A stretch of 64,000 bases of DNA from Methanimicrococcus blatticola (GTDB lineage Archaea; Halobacteriota; Methanosarcinia; Methanosarcinales; Methanosarcinaceae): NCBI RefSeq assembly GCF_004363215.1, contig NZ_SNYS01000007.1, positions 124,001-188,000 on the forward strand, given 5' to 3'. The notes under the pieces are model-generated. The model was not told where the DNA came from and searched no databases. It saw only the letters and a program-made list of their open reading frames with translations. Made by a program: the position numbers and the translations under genes. Numbering within the stretch: the stretch's first letter is position 1; every line of letters starts with the position of its first letter. Positions 52,102 to 61,307 of this stretch are shown here, piece after piece.

Positions 52102-52890
52102 TTAATCTCTTCTGCCGTAACCGCCGCTGCGGTTGCCGCCGTCGCGCCCGCCGCCATGCCCGCCACCGTGGTTGCTGCCATGCCTGTTGTCGCGGTTACC
52201 GTGACCGTGCGAACGACCGCCTTCTTCGTGCGGCTGTGTCAGCGCGCGAGACGGCTGAGCTGCAAAGACGTAGTATTTTTGATCGCCTTTCATTTCTTCA
52301 ATAATGCGCTGAACAATCAATTTTTCAGGATTATGAAGTGCCGGAACACGGGTTTTTAAGTCGGCGAATCCTTCAAACGGTCCTTTTTTGGATTCTTCCA
52401 AAACATCCAGCATCAATTTTTTACCGACACCGGGAAGCAATTCCAAACTGTTCTGACGCATGGAAAGCGGTGCTGCTTTGCTGAAAAACTGAATGAAACG
52501 TTCTTCGTTGGCAATCACATAGTCTTCTAAAACCAGCGGCAGTTCCATTTTTGCGCCGTTGGAAAGATCATCGTAAGGAATGCGTGATTTGACGCGTTCG
52601 ACATACTCTTCGTCTCTTCCGCCGATATGTGTTTTAATATGGACCGGCGGGATTTTGCCTTCAATCGGAATGAGTTCCATCAAAATGAGTTTGTTGTCGC
52701 CGAGTGCGTGAATGAGCGGCTTTTTTTGGTAAACGGGACGGTTATCCGTTTCTCTGCCGTACGGGAGATAATCCAAAACCCAAACCCATTCTTCGCGGTC
52801 ATCGCGTCCGCTCTCTTGCTTGCGGTCGCCATGGCGTCTGTGCTCAAACGTGGGATCTGCTCTCGGTCTGTTCGGGATTTCATCAGTCAT
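52102..52890 (-). CDS. DUF655 nucleic-acid-binding protein with Gly/Arg/His-rich tail
   Basis: A 262-residue archaeal DUF655 protein. The core (about 35-205) reads EWVWVLDYLPYGR, then IHALGDNKLILMELIPIEG (OB-like barrel) and a helix-hairpin-helix region NSLELLPGVGKKLMLDVLEE, implying RNA or DNA binding. The last 50 residues are disordered Gly/Arg/His/Asp-rich (GGGHGGGRDGG then RSGGYGRRD), like RGG tails. The N-terminal 30 residues are polar and basic. In many archaea the gene sits next to ksgA, as here. Confidence 0.85.
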   Translation of the reverse strand: MTDEIPNRPRADPTFEHRRHGDRKQESGRDDREEWVWVLDYLPYGRETDNRPVYQKKPLIHALGDNKLILMELIPIEGKIPPVHIKTHIGGRDEEYVERVKSRIPYDDLSNGAKMELPLVLEDYVIANEERFIQFFSKAAPLSMRQNSLELLPGVGKKLMLDVLEESKKGPFEGFADLKTRVPALHNPEKLIVQRIIEEMKGDQKYYVFAAQPSRALTQPHEEGGRSHGHGNRDNRHGSNHGGGHGGGRDGGNRSGGYGRRD

Positions 52891-53268
52891 AATATATACT
52901 CTCCGTTATTGTGATTGAGATGACGGTTTCAAATGTGCCGATGATTGACACTGGTCACTCTTTATAAGTTATAAATCATCTCGGATTTGTTCAAATACAA
53001 TTCTAATTTTTATTCAGTTGTTTATATAGTTAACACCTTGTGTTGTTTAATAATCAAATAAGCATATGCCCTCGATCGAAACCCGATTCACGATCGGATT
53101 CCGATTTTTATTTTTTATAAGATATGTCTAACTCAATAATGATTCTATTTATTCACTTCAAATATAAATAGGAGACTCATATAAAAGAAAAAGAAACAAA
53201 CAGTAAAGAAAGAAAAAGAGATTAAAAAAAGTAAAAAGGATATTAAAAGAGAATAAACGGTAAAAAAT

Positions 53269-53853
53269 ATGTTCGAACTTATTCAACTCATTCAATCCTT
53301 TGATTTTTACATAATTCTTCAAATTTACCAGACCGGCGGAATTTCATTTATAGACACGGTCGCCGTCCTTTTTTCTTATGCAGGAAGCCTTCGCCTCGGC
53401 GCGCTTTTTCTCTGCCTCTTTTTTTGGATGAAAAAGGAAACCCGCCCGATAACATTCATTTTATTTTCAGCCGTTTTACTCAGTGCCGGCATCACATGGA
53501 TCATAAAAGAAATCATCGACCGCCCGAGGCCTTACATTGAACTCGGTTTAACAGCAGCGGACATGCTGATTCGAACAGATCCGACCGTTTCGTTCCCGTC
53601 CGGTCACACCGCAACGGCATTTACAACCGCGACGGTTGTCGCCCGATATTTCAAAAAATGGGCGATTCCCGCTTTATTTTTAGCATGCCTCGCGGGACTT
53701 TCCCGAATTTATTTATTAGTCCACTACCCGTCAGATGTTGTGGCAGGCGCGCTGATTGGGATCATGTCGGCTGTTTTTGTAATATATTTCTATCAAAAAA
53801 TAATTCAAAGAATGGAAAATGAAAAATTGAAAATCCCGTTTTTTGAAAAATAA
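53269..53853 (+). CDS. PAP2-family phosphatase
   Basis: A 194-residue integral membrane phosphatase with six spans. All three PAP2 signatures are present: KEIIDRPRP, FPSGHTAT and SRIYLLVHYPSDVVAG. It would remove a terminal phosphate from a lipid or polyprenyl (di)phosphate on the outer membrane face; in archaea, dolichyl diphosphate recycling is a candidate. Own promoter; its end abuts element B. Confidence 0.92.
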   Translation: MFELIQLIQSFDFYIILQIYQTGGISFIDTVAVLFSYAGSLRLGALFLCLFFWMKKETRPITFILFSAVLLSAGITWIIKEIIDRPRPYIELGLTAADMLIRTDPTVSFPSGHTATAFTTATVVARYFKKWAIPALFLACLAGLSRIYLLVHYPSDVVAGALIGIMSAVFVIYFYQKIIQRMENEKLKIPFFEK

Positions 53854-53856
53854 AAA

Positions 53857-54250
53857 CCGAACGCCGATTAAACCCTAAAAAATAAACCAACTATTTGTTT
53901 TGGGTTTTAACGGGCGTTCAGGTTTGATAAAATAAACAAAAACGGATTTTGGTTTTGTTTAATTTGAAGAAAATCTCACAAACGACCGCAATTCAAGATT
54001 TTACGAGCGAAGCGAGTAAAATTGAAGAATTGCGGATTATTCCCCGCCGTTGATAAACCCGATTCGACAAATAATTTAGTCAATTACAATTTAGCCAATT
54101 TACGATTTAGTCAATTTAAAATCTAGCCAATTTAATCAATTAAATCCGACAGAATCTGTTGTTTATTCAACGAATGGGACGAATCTCCAACTCCTTCTTT
54201 CACTCGCTAACGCTCGTGAAACGCGTCGTTGGAGGCGGTTGTTTTGGTTT
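53857..54250 (+). repeat. Element B, copy 2
   Basis: Hairpins GAACGCC...GGCGTTC (53859-53919), CCGCAATTC...GAATTGCGG (53986-54035, loop GAGCGAAGCGA) and TCCAAC...GTTGGA (54186-54233). Between the second and third is a tandem of TTTAGYCAATTTA units (about 54075-54145). Confidence 0.85.
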
Positions 54251-54305
54251 TTCAATTATATTGCTAAAACCCAAACATCGCTTTTTTTGAAAATTAATAA
54301 AAAAT

Positions 54306-54565
54306 GAACGCCGATTAAATCTTAAACTCAAAAATCGGCATTTCATTTCGGATTTTATCGGGCGTTCGGATTTATTGAAAAAAAATGAAAAACGATGTTT
54401 GGTTTTTGTTTTAATTTGATGAAAAGTTCAAATACGACCGCAATTGAAATTTCATGAGCGGAGCGAATGAAATTGAAAATTGCAGGTTATTCCCCGCCGT
54501 CGCTAAACTCGATTCCACGAATAATTTGATTAATTTACAATTTAGCCAATTTACAAAAATCATAA
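54306..54565 (+). repeat. Element B, copy 3 (partial)
   Basis: First two hairpins (54306-54367 and 54438-54486) and the TTATTCCCCGCCGT spacer are present; the third hairpin is lacking or shared with copy 2. It ends with TTTACAATTTAGCCAATTTAC just before the S27e terminator. Confidence 0.8.
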
Positions 54566-54568
54566 CAG

Positions 54569-54595
54569 AAATAAAAAACGAAAGCATCCGCTTTC
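54569..54595 (-). terminator. Hairpin terminator of the priS-gins51-L44e-S27e operon
   Basis: GAAAGC-ATCC-GCTTTC; lower-strand continuation GTTTTTTATTTC. Confidence 0.65.
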
Positions 54596-54654
54596 AGATT
54601 TTAATAAAATAAAAAAGAAATGAAAAGTAAAAAGAATGAAAAAGAAGTCTCGAA

Positions 54655-54846
54655 TTATTCGAGAACTTCAAGAATGTGGGTGGTAATGTTAGATTTACCG
54701 CCGGTGCTTTCGGATAAGGTTCTGCCGCAAACGTTGCAGACGACCTTTCTGCTGGCACTGCCGAAGATAATCTGTTCATTTTCACAGTCGTTGCATTTCA
54801 CGCGCAAGAATCTGCTTTTGGGTTTGTTTGTATAATCTGCTGCCAT
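54655..54846 (-). CDS. rps27e: Ribosomal protein S27e
   Basis: A 63-residue zinc-ribbon protein of the small subunit: CNDCENEQ and CNVCG give the four ligands. It starts [16 protein letters not shown]. The longer frame to 54912 runs into L44e and is rejected. It follows L44e by five bases. Confidence 0.96.
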   Translation of the reverse strand: MAADYTNKPKSRFLRVKCNDCENEQIIFGSASRKVVCNVCGRTLSESTGGKSNITTHILEVLE

Positions 54847-54851
54847 TGTGC

Positions 54852-55130
54852 TCACTCCACGAATTCGAATTTCTTTGCTCTGAAGCCTTTTCTCTGGTGT
54901 GCTTTTTTGCACTCGTTACATCTGTATTTCAATGCAACTTTCTTGGTCGGTTTGTCGCCGCCGGGAACCTTAGAGAATTTACCGGCGTTACCGATACCGG
55001 TCTGTCTTTTCTTTTGTCTGGCAATCATTGTAAGAGAGGAGGCTTTGCCTTTCTTAACTCTCTCCAAAGAGATTTCCGTGTGCTTTTTGCAGAACGGGCA
55101 ATATGTTTTAATGGTCTTGGGCATCTTCAT
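54852..55130 (-). CDS. rpl44e: Ribosomal protein L44e
   Basis: A 92-residue zinc-binding large-subunit protein. CPFCKKH and CNECKKAH supply ligands; [21 protein letters not shown] is the conserved central basic part. GGTGA six bases before the ATG. L44e-S27e is a conserved archaeal pair. Confidence 0.96.
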   Translation of the reverse strand: MKMPKTIKTYCPFCKKHTEISLERVKKGKASSLTMIARQKKRQTGIGNAGKFSKVPGGDKPTKKVALKYRCNECKKAHQRKGFRAKKFEFVE

Positions 55131-55337
55131 GATGTTTCACCTGCGATTCCTTAATAACATCCAACGGGATAAGCCCCGCCGAATTCAAATAAAGTACAAA
55201 AGGATCCGTTGCCGGAATGACATCATCGGTCGCGCGCTTCTGAACGAATCAGTACGCCGTTTCTCACAATAAATATCGGGACGCACATCCCGGTCAAGAC
55301 ATAAGATGCAGAAAATGAATAATTCATTCCCGCAACA

Positions 55338-56105
55338 TCAGGACTCAGGATTGCCTTCGGAACTGCCGGTTATACCTTGAGCGACACCGCGTTTAATCAG
55401 CAAATTCGCATTCGCGGCCGGCAATTCGACCTCATCCTGCGCTTTTAACTGATAAGTACGCTTATCTTCGCCCATAAATTCAGGTAAATCCTTTAATATT
55501 CGGACAAAAACGTAATTCTCATTTATAACATTTGCGGAAGATGCAGGTGCCTGATTTGTGGTGGGTGCGGCAGGCCTGTCAGAAACGGCTGTCTCTTTGG
55601 CGGGCGGTTCCTCCGACTTTGGCTGAGATTTCGGCTCACTCTTTTGAATCGGCATCTGACCTTTTGATTCGGTTTTAAAAACGGGTTTTTCCGATTCCTC
55701 TTTGTCCGCATCTACCAAATCAGCAATCAATGCGGTGCGCGCTTTTAAAATTGCGCGAAGAACATCTTCATAAAGTTCCTGTTCCGCCGGCAATAATTTG
55801 TCGACATCTTTTTTCAAAAGAATATTTTTAGAATTCGTAAAAGCGCCTGACGTTGCGCGTTCCACCACTTTGCCGGCGCGCTTCATGAAAACGGTTTCAA
55901 CATCCGTGACAAGACCGGAAAGTTCGTCTTCCAGCATCTTGTATTCAACAGACCTCGGGCGACCGATTTTTACCATTTCGGATTCCAGTTCTTTAGCGGC
56001 TGCTGTCGCCGTCGAATAGAAATCTGACGGAATAGGTTTCAAATCGCGGGCCTTCTCCCTGCGAACCGTTTGTTTAACCTCTTCAAGCGTTTTATCAATA
56101 TCCAT
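55338..56105 (-). CDS. GINS complex subunit Gins51
   Basis: A 255-residue replication factor of the GINS complex, which ties MCM to Cdc45/RecJ-like proteins in the archaeal replicative helicase. The helical A domain covers about 1-140 and the small beta B domain follows at about 200-245 (YVFVRILKDLPEFMGEDKRTYQLKA), the A-B order of Gins51. A long Lys/Glu/Pro/Ser linker joins them. The ATG at 56105 overlaps the priS stop by 11 bases. The priS-gins51 pair is conserved in euryarchaea. Confidence 0.92.
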   Translation of the reverse strand: MDIDKTLEEVKQTVRREKARDLKPIPSDFYSTATAAAKELESEMVKIGRPRSVEYKMLEDELSGLVTDVETVFMKRAGKVVERATSGAFTNSKNILLKKDVDKLLPAEQELYEDVLRAILKARTALIADLVDADKEESEKPVFKTESKGQMPIQKSEPKSQPKSEEPPAKETAVSDRPAAPTTNQAPASSANVINENYVFVRILKDLPEFMGEDKRTYQLKAQDEVELPAANANLLIKRGVAQGITGSSEGNPES

Positions 56106-57324
56106 AATTTGCAACTCCCCTGCACATCAAGTATACAGCGGCGTATTCGGGAAGTTCTTCCTTCCCTTCGACCACGGAAAATTCCTGTCCGTTGAGCAGG
56201 AACGAAAACGGACGCTGAATTCGAACCTTTGTCGGTTTGTCATCAAACGCCAGCGAATTCGTTAGCGGATTATAATCAGGCAGCTGATCGAATTTCAGTG
56301 TCTGCACTTCAAAGCCCGAGCCGCCGTGAAGCGATCCCGGGAAACGAATCAGTCTCTTAATGTCACCCGTCACCGGCTCGTCAACACTGGCGCCGGCATC
56401 GACACCGAATTCCGCGACGGTTTTTTGAATGATATACTCAATAATTCCTTTAAAATCTTTGACGGGAAAATCCAATCGTCCTTTGTCTGTGATTTCGGAA
56501 AGCAAAGACTCATCCGATGCAAACCCTGCCAGCTTTTTTAAAGTGGCATCACCTGCTATTTTATTCTCCTTTAAGTCTTTAAACATTTCCTTAGGATTGT
56601 CTTTTCCTTTCTCAGCTTCAGTTTTCAAATAATCAACGACATATCCGGCGATGCGTTTGCCCCAGCCGTTTTCATACCCTTCCAAAACCCATTTCGTCGG
56701 AATTTTGCCGCGCTTGCCCATGAATTCTTTAGAACCCGAGCCGGTATCGCCGACCATTGCGACTTCTTTAAAGAAGAATTTGAAATCCAAATCGCGCCCG
56801 CTGATGTAATTCACAATTTCACGGCGCTCGGCACTGTCCAGTTGAGAGATTTTGTCATCGTAAACGTGGAAGTGATAACCGCGGCCGCCGGAAAAGACGA
56901 GTTCGATGTTGTCTTCGGAAAACCCGAAATCATCCGTTAAAAAATCGGCGAGCTTGAGCGACTCCGCTTTCACGTGATCCAGCATATCGGAATACGTCAT
57001 TTTCGCGCCCGGCAAGTGATCGGCATCCAAATCGAAAATCAGATCCGCGCCTTTCCACCCTTTTTGATCCATGCGCGGCGCGCCCGGCATATCGTAATAA
57101 GCAACAGAATAATAAACATGCGCCGGTGCCATGCCGATTAAATATTCGGAAACTTCATTGAAAGAGCCGAAATATTTGTGGCGTTTCATAATGACATCGG
57201 GCATCGGGTCAAATGAAATAAATCCCCATTCCCGCGACGTGAAAGAGGGCGGAAGCTGGAGATTTAAATTTTTATAATGCGCTTGAAATTTCGCCTTTAA
57301 GAAACGCTTTGTCAGCTCGTCCAT
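56095..57324 (-). CDS. priS: DNA primase small catalytic subunit PriS
   Basis: A 409-residue archaeo-eukaryotic primase catalytic subunit that makes RNA/DNA primers with PriL. Catalytic metal ligands are in DLIFDLDADHLPG (near 98-100). VFSGGRGYHFHVYDD is the nucleotide-site motif, and RLIRFPGSLHGGSGF matches the family C-terminal region. GGTGTGA precedes the ATG at 57324; the frame extends to 57348 without support. It shares its promoter region with divergent NFACT. Confidence 0.96.
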   Translation of the reverse strand: MDELTKRFLKAKFQAHYKNLNLQLPPSFTSREWGFISFDPMPDVIMKRHKYFGSFNEVSEYLIGMAPAHVYYSVAYYDMPGAPRMDQKGWKGADLIFDLDADHLPGAKMTYSDMLDHVKAESLKLADFLTDDFGFSEDNIELVFSGGRGYHFHVYDDKISQLDSAERREIVNYISGRDLDFKFFFKEVAMVGDTGSGSKEFMGKRGKIPTKWVLEGYENGWGKRIAGYVVDYLKTEAEKGKDNPKEMFKDLKENKIAGDATLKKLAGFASDESLLSEITDKGRLDFPVKDFKGIIEYIIQKTVAEFGVDAGASVDEPVTGDIKRLIRFPGSLHGGSGFEVQTLKFDQLPDYNPLTNSLAFDDKPTKVRIQRPFSFLLNGQEFSVVEGKEELPEYAAVYLMCRGVANYGY

Positions 57325-57439
57325 TTTCACACCGGTTTGATAAAACAATAGAATTCAGAGATAATAGAAATAAAATTCAGATTTAGAAACTCTGAATGTC
57401 GATAATATTTATAGACATTTTGTTATTATATATCTTTCA

Positions 57440-59650
57440 ATGAAACAAGAAATGACGAGCGCGGATGTGGCCGCGATTGTTGCGGAATTAACAACCGGAG
57501 AAACAACTCTTCTCGACGCGAAGATCGAAAAGATTTACCAGCCGGATGAAAATGAGATCCGGATTAACTTATTTGCCAGAAACCGCGGCCGAGATAATTT
57601 AATTATCGAAAGCGGCAGACGCCTGCATATGAGCAAATATCTGAAAGAATCGCCGAAAGTCGCGCAAAGCTTTCCGATGCTTCTTCGAAAATACATCATG
57701 GGTGCCAGAATTATCTCAATCGAACAGCACGAATTTGACAGAATTATCAAAATCGGACTTCTGCGCGGCGGTGAAGAAAGCATTCTGATTGCCGAGCTTT
57801 TTTCCAAAGGAAACATCATTTTGACCGACAAAGAAGGAAAAATCATCCTCCCGATGAAGCCGGTCACGTTTAAAGAGCGCCGCATTCGCTCGGGCGAAAT
57901 TTACGAACTGCCGAAAAATCAAATCAATCCGATGAAAACAAGCGTTGAAGAAATGAAAGAAATTCTTTCAGCGTCCGACAGAGACGCGATTCGAACGCTT
58001 GCCAATCAATTCAATCTCGGCGGCCTTTATTCGGAAGAAGTTTTCAAGAGATGCAGTGTTGATAAAACAAAACCGGCCGCCGAATTAACGGATGACGAAA
58101 TTCAAATTATTTATGATACGATTAATGAAATGCTTGACCCGATTCGAAAAAGCAGTTTCAGTCCGAGACTGATTTTAAAGGAAAAGAAAGAGAACGGGAA
58201 AACTGATTCAAATTCGAATAAAGGAAATGGGGGAGCGGTATCTGTTGCGGCCGACGCGCCGGCAGACAACGGCACGGCAGCAGGCAGCGATACGGCAGCA
58301 GACGGCAACACCGCCGAGCCGGCACCTGCCTTCACGCTGCCGCCCGGAATGGAGATTGCCGATGTTGTGGCACTCAATTTGGCGCAGCATAAAGGTTTGC
58401 CTTTTGTCGAATTCAAAACATTCTCGGAGGCGTTGGATGAAGCATTCGGAAAAGCGGCGCTCAAAGAAGTTGAAGTGAAAAAGGAAGAAATCAAGCAGGA
58501 TAAAAAACTCGGGATTTACGAGCGCCGCTTGAAACAGCAGACGGAAACGATTGAAAAATTTGATCGTGAGATTGAAAAGAATACGAAAATCGCCGAGTCG
58601 ATTTATTCCAATTACGCTTTTGTCGAGTCGATTTTAAATGTTCTCAACGGCGCGCGTGACAGTGGTCGCTCCTGGGATGAAATCAAGAAAATCATTGAAG
58701 GCGCCAAAAAGGAAAATTCAAACGAAGCCGCCAAAGCGATTGTTTCCATTCAGCCGGCAGACGCCTCCGTGACGGTGGATTTGACGGACTACAAAGCCGT
58801 TCTTGACATTCGAAAAACAATTCCGCAAAACGCCAATGTCTATTACGACCAGGCGAAAAAGTTTGAGAAAAAGAAAGACGGTGCCATCAAAGCACTCGCC
58901 GACACGCAAGCGATTATTGAAAAGAAAGAAAAAGAGAAGAAGGAAGATAAATCCAAAGGCACCGACTTTGTCCTCAAACGAAAAAAGCATTGGTACGACC
59001 GCTTCAAGTGGTTCACATCCTCTGACGGATTTTTGGTTGTCGGCGGCAGAGATTCCGATTCCAACGAAGAAATTTTCAAAAAATACATGGAAAAACGCGA
59101 CTTCGTTTTCCACACCCAACACCCCGGCGCGCCGCTCACCGTCATTAAAACGGAAGGAAAGGAAGTGCCTGAAACAACGCTCTTTGAAGCCGCAACGTTT
59201 GCCGTTTCCCACTCCACACTCTGGAAAGGCGGCAACGCATCCGGCGATTGTTACATGGTCAAAGGCGACCAGGTGTCAAAAACGCCGGAATCAGGCGAAT
59301 ACGTCCCGAAAGGATCGTTTATCATCAGAGGGGAGCGCCGCTACTTTGAAGACGTGATGCTTGAACTCGCCGTCGGCTTAGAGTTAAAAGCCGAGACGCG
59401 CGTCATCGGCGGCCCGATTTCAGCCGTCACGAAAAACGGCACATACGTTTGCGAAGTGATTCCCGGAAAATTCAATCAAAACGATTTGTCGAAAAAGATG
59501 TACCGCCTTTATACCGATGTTTTCCCTGATCAGAAATTTTTGAAACAGATTGCATCGCCTGATTTAATTGCGATGGTCATGCCGCCGGGTGAGTCAGATA
59601 TCAGAAAAGGACCTGACGGTGTAAAAGCGAAAAAAGAATCTGAAGAATAA
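57440..59650 (+). CDS. NFACT/Rqc2 (NEMF) homologue
   Basis: A 736-residue archaeal member of the NFACT family (Rqc2/NEMF/RqcH), which senses peptidyl-tRNA on split 50S subunits and directs tailing of stalled nascent chains. The NFACT-N domain carries the essential Asp-Arg pair in HEFDRIIKIG near residue 100. A coiled coil runs at about 340-420 and 480-515. The NFACT-R domain begins at KHWYDRFKWFTSSDGFLVVGG. An Ala/Asp/Gly/Asn-rich insert (about 255-300) is unusual. TATA-like AATATTTATAG at about 57404-57414 suggests a near-leaderless transcript. Confidence 0.93.
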   Translation: MKQEMTSADVAAIVAELTTGETTLLDAKIEKIYQPDENEIRINLFARNRGRDNLIIESGRRLHMSKYLKESPKVAQSFPMLLRKYIMGARIISIEQHEFDRIIKIGLLRGGEESILIAELFSKGNIILTDKEGKIILPMKPVTFKERRIRSGEIYELPKNQINPMKTSVEEMKEILSASDRDAIRTLANQFNLGGLYSEEVFKRCSVDKTKPAAELTDDEIQIIYDTINEMLDPIRKSSFSPRLILKEKKENGKTDSNSNKGNGGAVSVAADAPADNGTAAGSDTAADGNTAEPAPAFTLPPGMEIADVVALNLAQHKGLPFVEFKTFSEALDEAFGKAALKEVEVKKEEIKQDKKLGIYERRLKQQTETIEKFDREIEKNTKIAESIYSNYAFVESILNVLNGARDSGRSWDEIKKIIEGAKKENSNEAAKAIVSIQPADASVTVDLTDYKAVLDIRKTIPQNANVYYDQAKKFEKKKDGAIKALADTQAIIEKKEKEKKEDKSKGTDFVLKRKKHWYDRFKWFTSSDGFLVVGGRDSDSNEEIFKKYMEKRDFVFHTQHPGAPLTVIKTEGKEVPETTLFEAATFAVSHSTLWKGGNASGDCYMVKGDQVSKTPESGEYVPKGSFIIRGERRYFEDVMLELAVGLELKAETRVIGGPISAVTKNGTYVCEVIPGKFNQNDLSKKMYRLYTDVFPDQKFLKQIASPDLIAMVMPPGESDIRKGPDGVKAKKESEE

Positions 59651-59675
59651 AAGGAAAGAGAAGGGATTGAAAACA

Positions 59676-60104
59676 ATGATCGGCGTTGAAATTGATATGA
59701 TTGTCTCTGACAGCCTCAAAGCGTTGGAATTATACGAAAAGATTTTTGAAGTCCAAAGGATTGAGGCAACAGACCTTGAAAAAGGATTAAATGAAGCCGT
59801 TTTCACGATTTACGGCACACGTTTTCATTTGTTGGACGAAAATCCCGCATACGGCATGATCGCCGCGAAACCGGAAGAGACGAAAGCCATTTGGTTCAAT
59901 ATTATTGTGCCCGATATTGCAGAAACGTTCAAAAAAGCAACGGATGCGGGTTGTACGGTCATTCAGCCGATGACAGAGATGGAAGAAATGGGCGTTATCA
60001 ACGCGATGTTTTCAGATGCGTTTGGAACTGTTTGGATGCTTCATCAAATTGTAAAAGAAGTCAGTTATGAAGACCGGGTGAAAGCGATGGAAAACATGAA
60101 ATAA
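59676..60104 (+). CDS. VOC-family protein (glyoxalase/PhnB-like)
   Basis: A 142-residue vicinal-oxygen-chelate protein. The paired beta-alpha-beta-beta-beta units read VSDSLKALELYEKIFEVQRIEATD and PDIAETFKKATDAGCTVIQPMTEM, ending in FSDAFGTVWMLHQIV as in PhnB/YjdN-like proteins. Metal ligands are not obvious. Substrate unknown. The ATG at 59676 is preferred over the TTG at 59667, which overlaps the AAGGGA ribosome binding site. It lies between NFACT and pelA on the same strand. Confidence 0.82.
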   Translation: MIGVEIDMIVSDSLKALELYEKIFEVQRIEATDLEKGLNEAVFTIYGTRFHLLDENPAYGMIAAKPEETKAIWFNIIVPDIAETFKKATDAGCTVIQPMTEMEEMGVINAMFSDAFGTVWMLHQIVKEVSYEDRVKAMENMK

Positions 60105-60188
60105 TTTTGCAGTATTAAGCAAAAACTTAGCAAAATCTCAGTAAAACTTAGCAAAAATAACAGATAAAACAAAACGGGCGGATTGAAA

Positions 60189-61256
60189 ATGAAAGTGTTA
60201 AAAAAAGATCTGAAAGGCCGAAGCGGCGAAATCGCGCTGTTAGCGGAGACGTTAGAGGATCTTTGGCACTTGAAATACATTATCGATCCGAATGATTTGA
60301 TTTTCGCACTCACCAAAAGAAAGCCGGAAGGCGCGAGTGATAAGATTCGCCCGGAAAAACTGGAAAAGGTAACGGTTCGCCTCGGCATTCGCGTTGAAAA
60401 AGTCGAGTTTCACAAATTCGCGAACCGCTTGCGTATTCAAGGCGTGATTGAGCACGGCATGGATACCGGAATGCATCACACGCTCAACATTGAAGAAGGC
60501 ATGAATCTCTCAATTATTAAGAATGAATGGAAAAACGACCAGCTTGAGCGTATTAAGGAAGCGGAAATTGCCGGCAAACGTCCGTCCGTCATTATTGCAG
60601 GCATTGAAGAAGGCGATGCCGACATCGGTTTGGTACGTCATTACGGCATTGAACCGTATTCTCACATTCGCCAGTCTTCCGGAAAAAGAGAAAACGGGCT
60701 TCGCGATGTTTTCTTTAAAGAAATCGGCGAACAATTGAATTTTGTATATGATGAAAGCGCGGCAATCGTTGTCTGCGGCCCTGGTTTTACGAAAGATGAT
60801 TTCATGGATTATTTCAAGAAAGCGTATCCGGAAATTGCGTCTAAAACAGCGGTTGAAGACAGCACAATGATCGGGATTCCCGGCTTTTTGGAAGTCCTGA
60901 AAAAAGGTTCCATTGATAAAATCATGCAGGAGTCACGCCTTTCTCGTGAAGCCGCAATGATGGATGAATTGCTCAAAGAAATCGCAATCGACGGCAAAGC
61001 CGCGTACGGCCCGGCAGAAGTCAAAACCGCCATTGATTACGGTGCCGTTGAAACACTACTCGTCGCCGATGAAAAACTGCGCGAAGAAAGAGAAACAGCG
61101 AACAGCGCATCCGATTTATCGATTGAAAAAATGATGAAAGACACTGAAGCGGGACAAGGAAAAATCATTGTCTTCAGCACGGAATTTGAGCCGGGACAGA
61201 AATTGAATTCACTCGGCGGCATCGCGGCGATTTTAAGATATAAATTGGCGCAATGA
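60189..61256 (+). CDS. pelA: Ribosome rescue factor Pelota
   Basis: A 355-residue aPelota, a release-factor-like protein that enters the empty A site of stalled ribosomes and, with aEF1A and ABCE1, splits them. The N-terminal Sm-like domain begins MKVLKKDLKGRSGEIALLAETLEDLWHLKYII. The central domain lacks a GGQ motif, as expected, and the C-terminal L7Ae-like domain ends LGGIAAILRYKL. Length matches archaeal Pelota. It is in the same run as NFACT, so two ribosome-rescue genes are neighbours. Confidence 0.96.
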   Translation: MKVLKKDLKGRSGEIALLAETLEDLWHLKYIIDPNDLIFALTKRKPEGASDKIRPEKLEKVTVRLGIRVEKVEFHKFANRLRIQGVIEHGMDTGMHHTLNIEEGMNLSIIKNEWKNDQLERIKEAEIAGKRPSVIIAGIEEGDADIGLVRHYGIEPYSHIRQSSGKRENGLRDVFFKEIGEQLNFVYDESAAIVVCGPGFTKDDFMDYFKKAYPEIASKTAVEDSTMIGIPGFLEVLKKGSIDKIMQESRLSREAAMMDELLKEIAIDGKAAYGPAEVKTAIDYGAVETLLVADEKLREERETANSASDLSIEKMMKDTEAGQGKIIVFSTEFEPGQKLNSLGGIAAILRYKLAQ

Positions 61257-61307
61257 GTCACGATTTTTAAAAATTAAAAACGAAAATACTTTTTTGGAAA
61301 TAAGTAA

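Noticed and set aside
54828-55272. Rightward ORFs opposite L44e and its leader
   Set aside because: Shadows of the ribosomal genes, which are unambiguous on the other strand.
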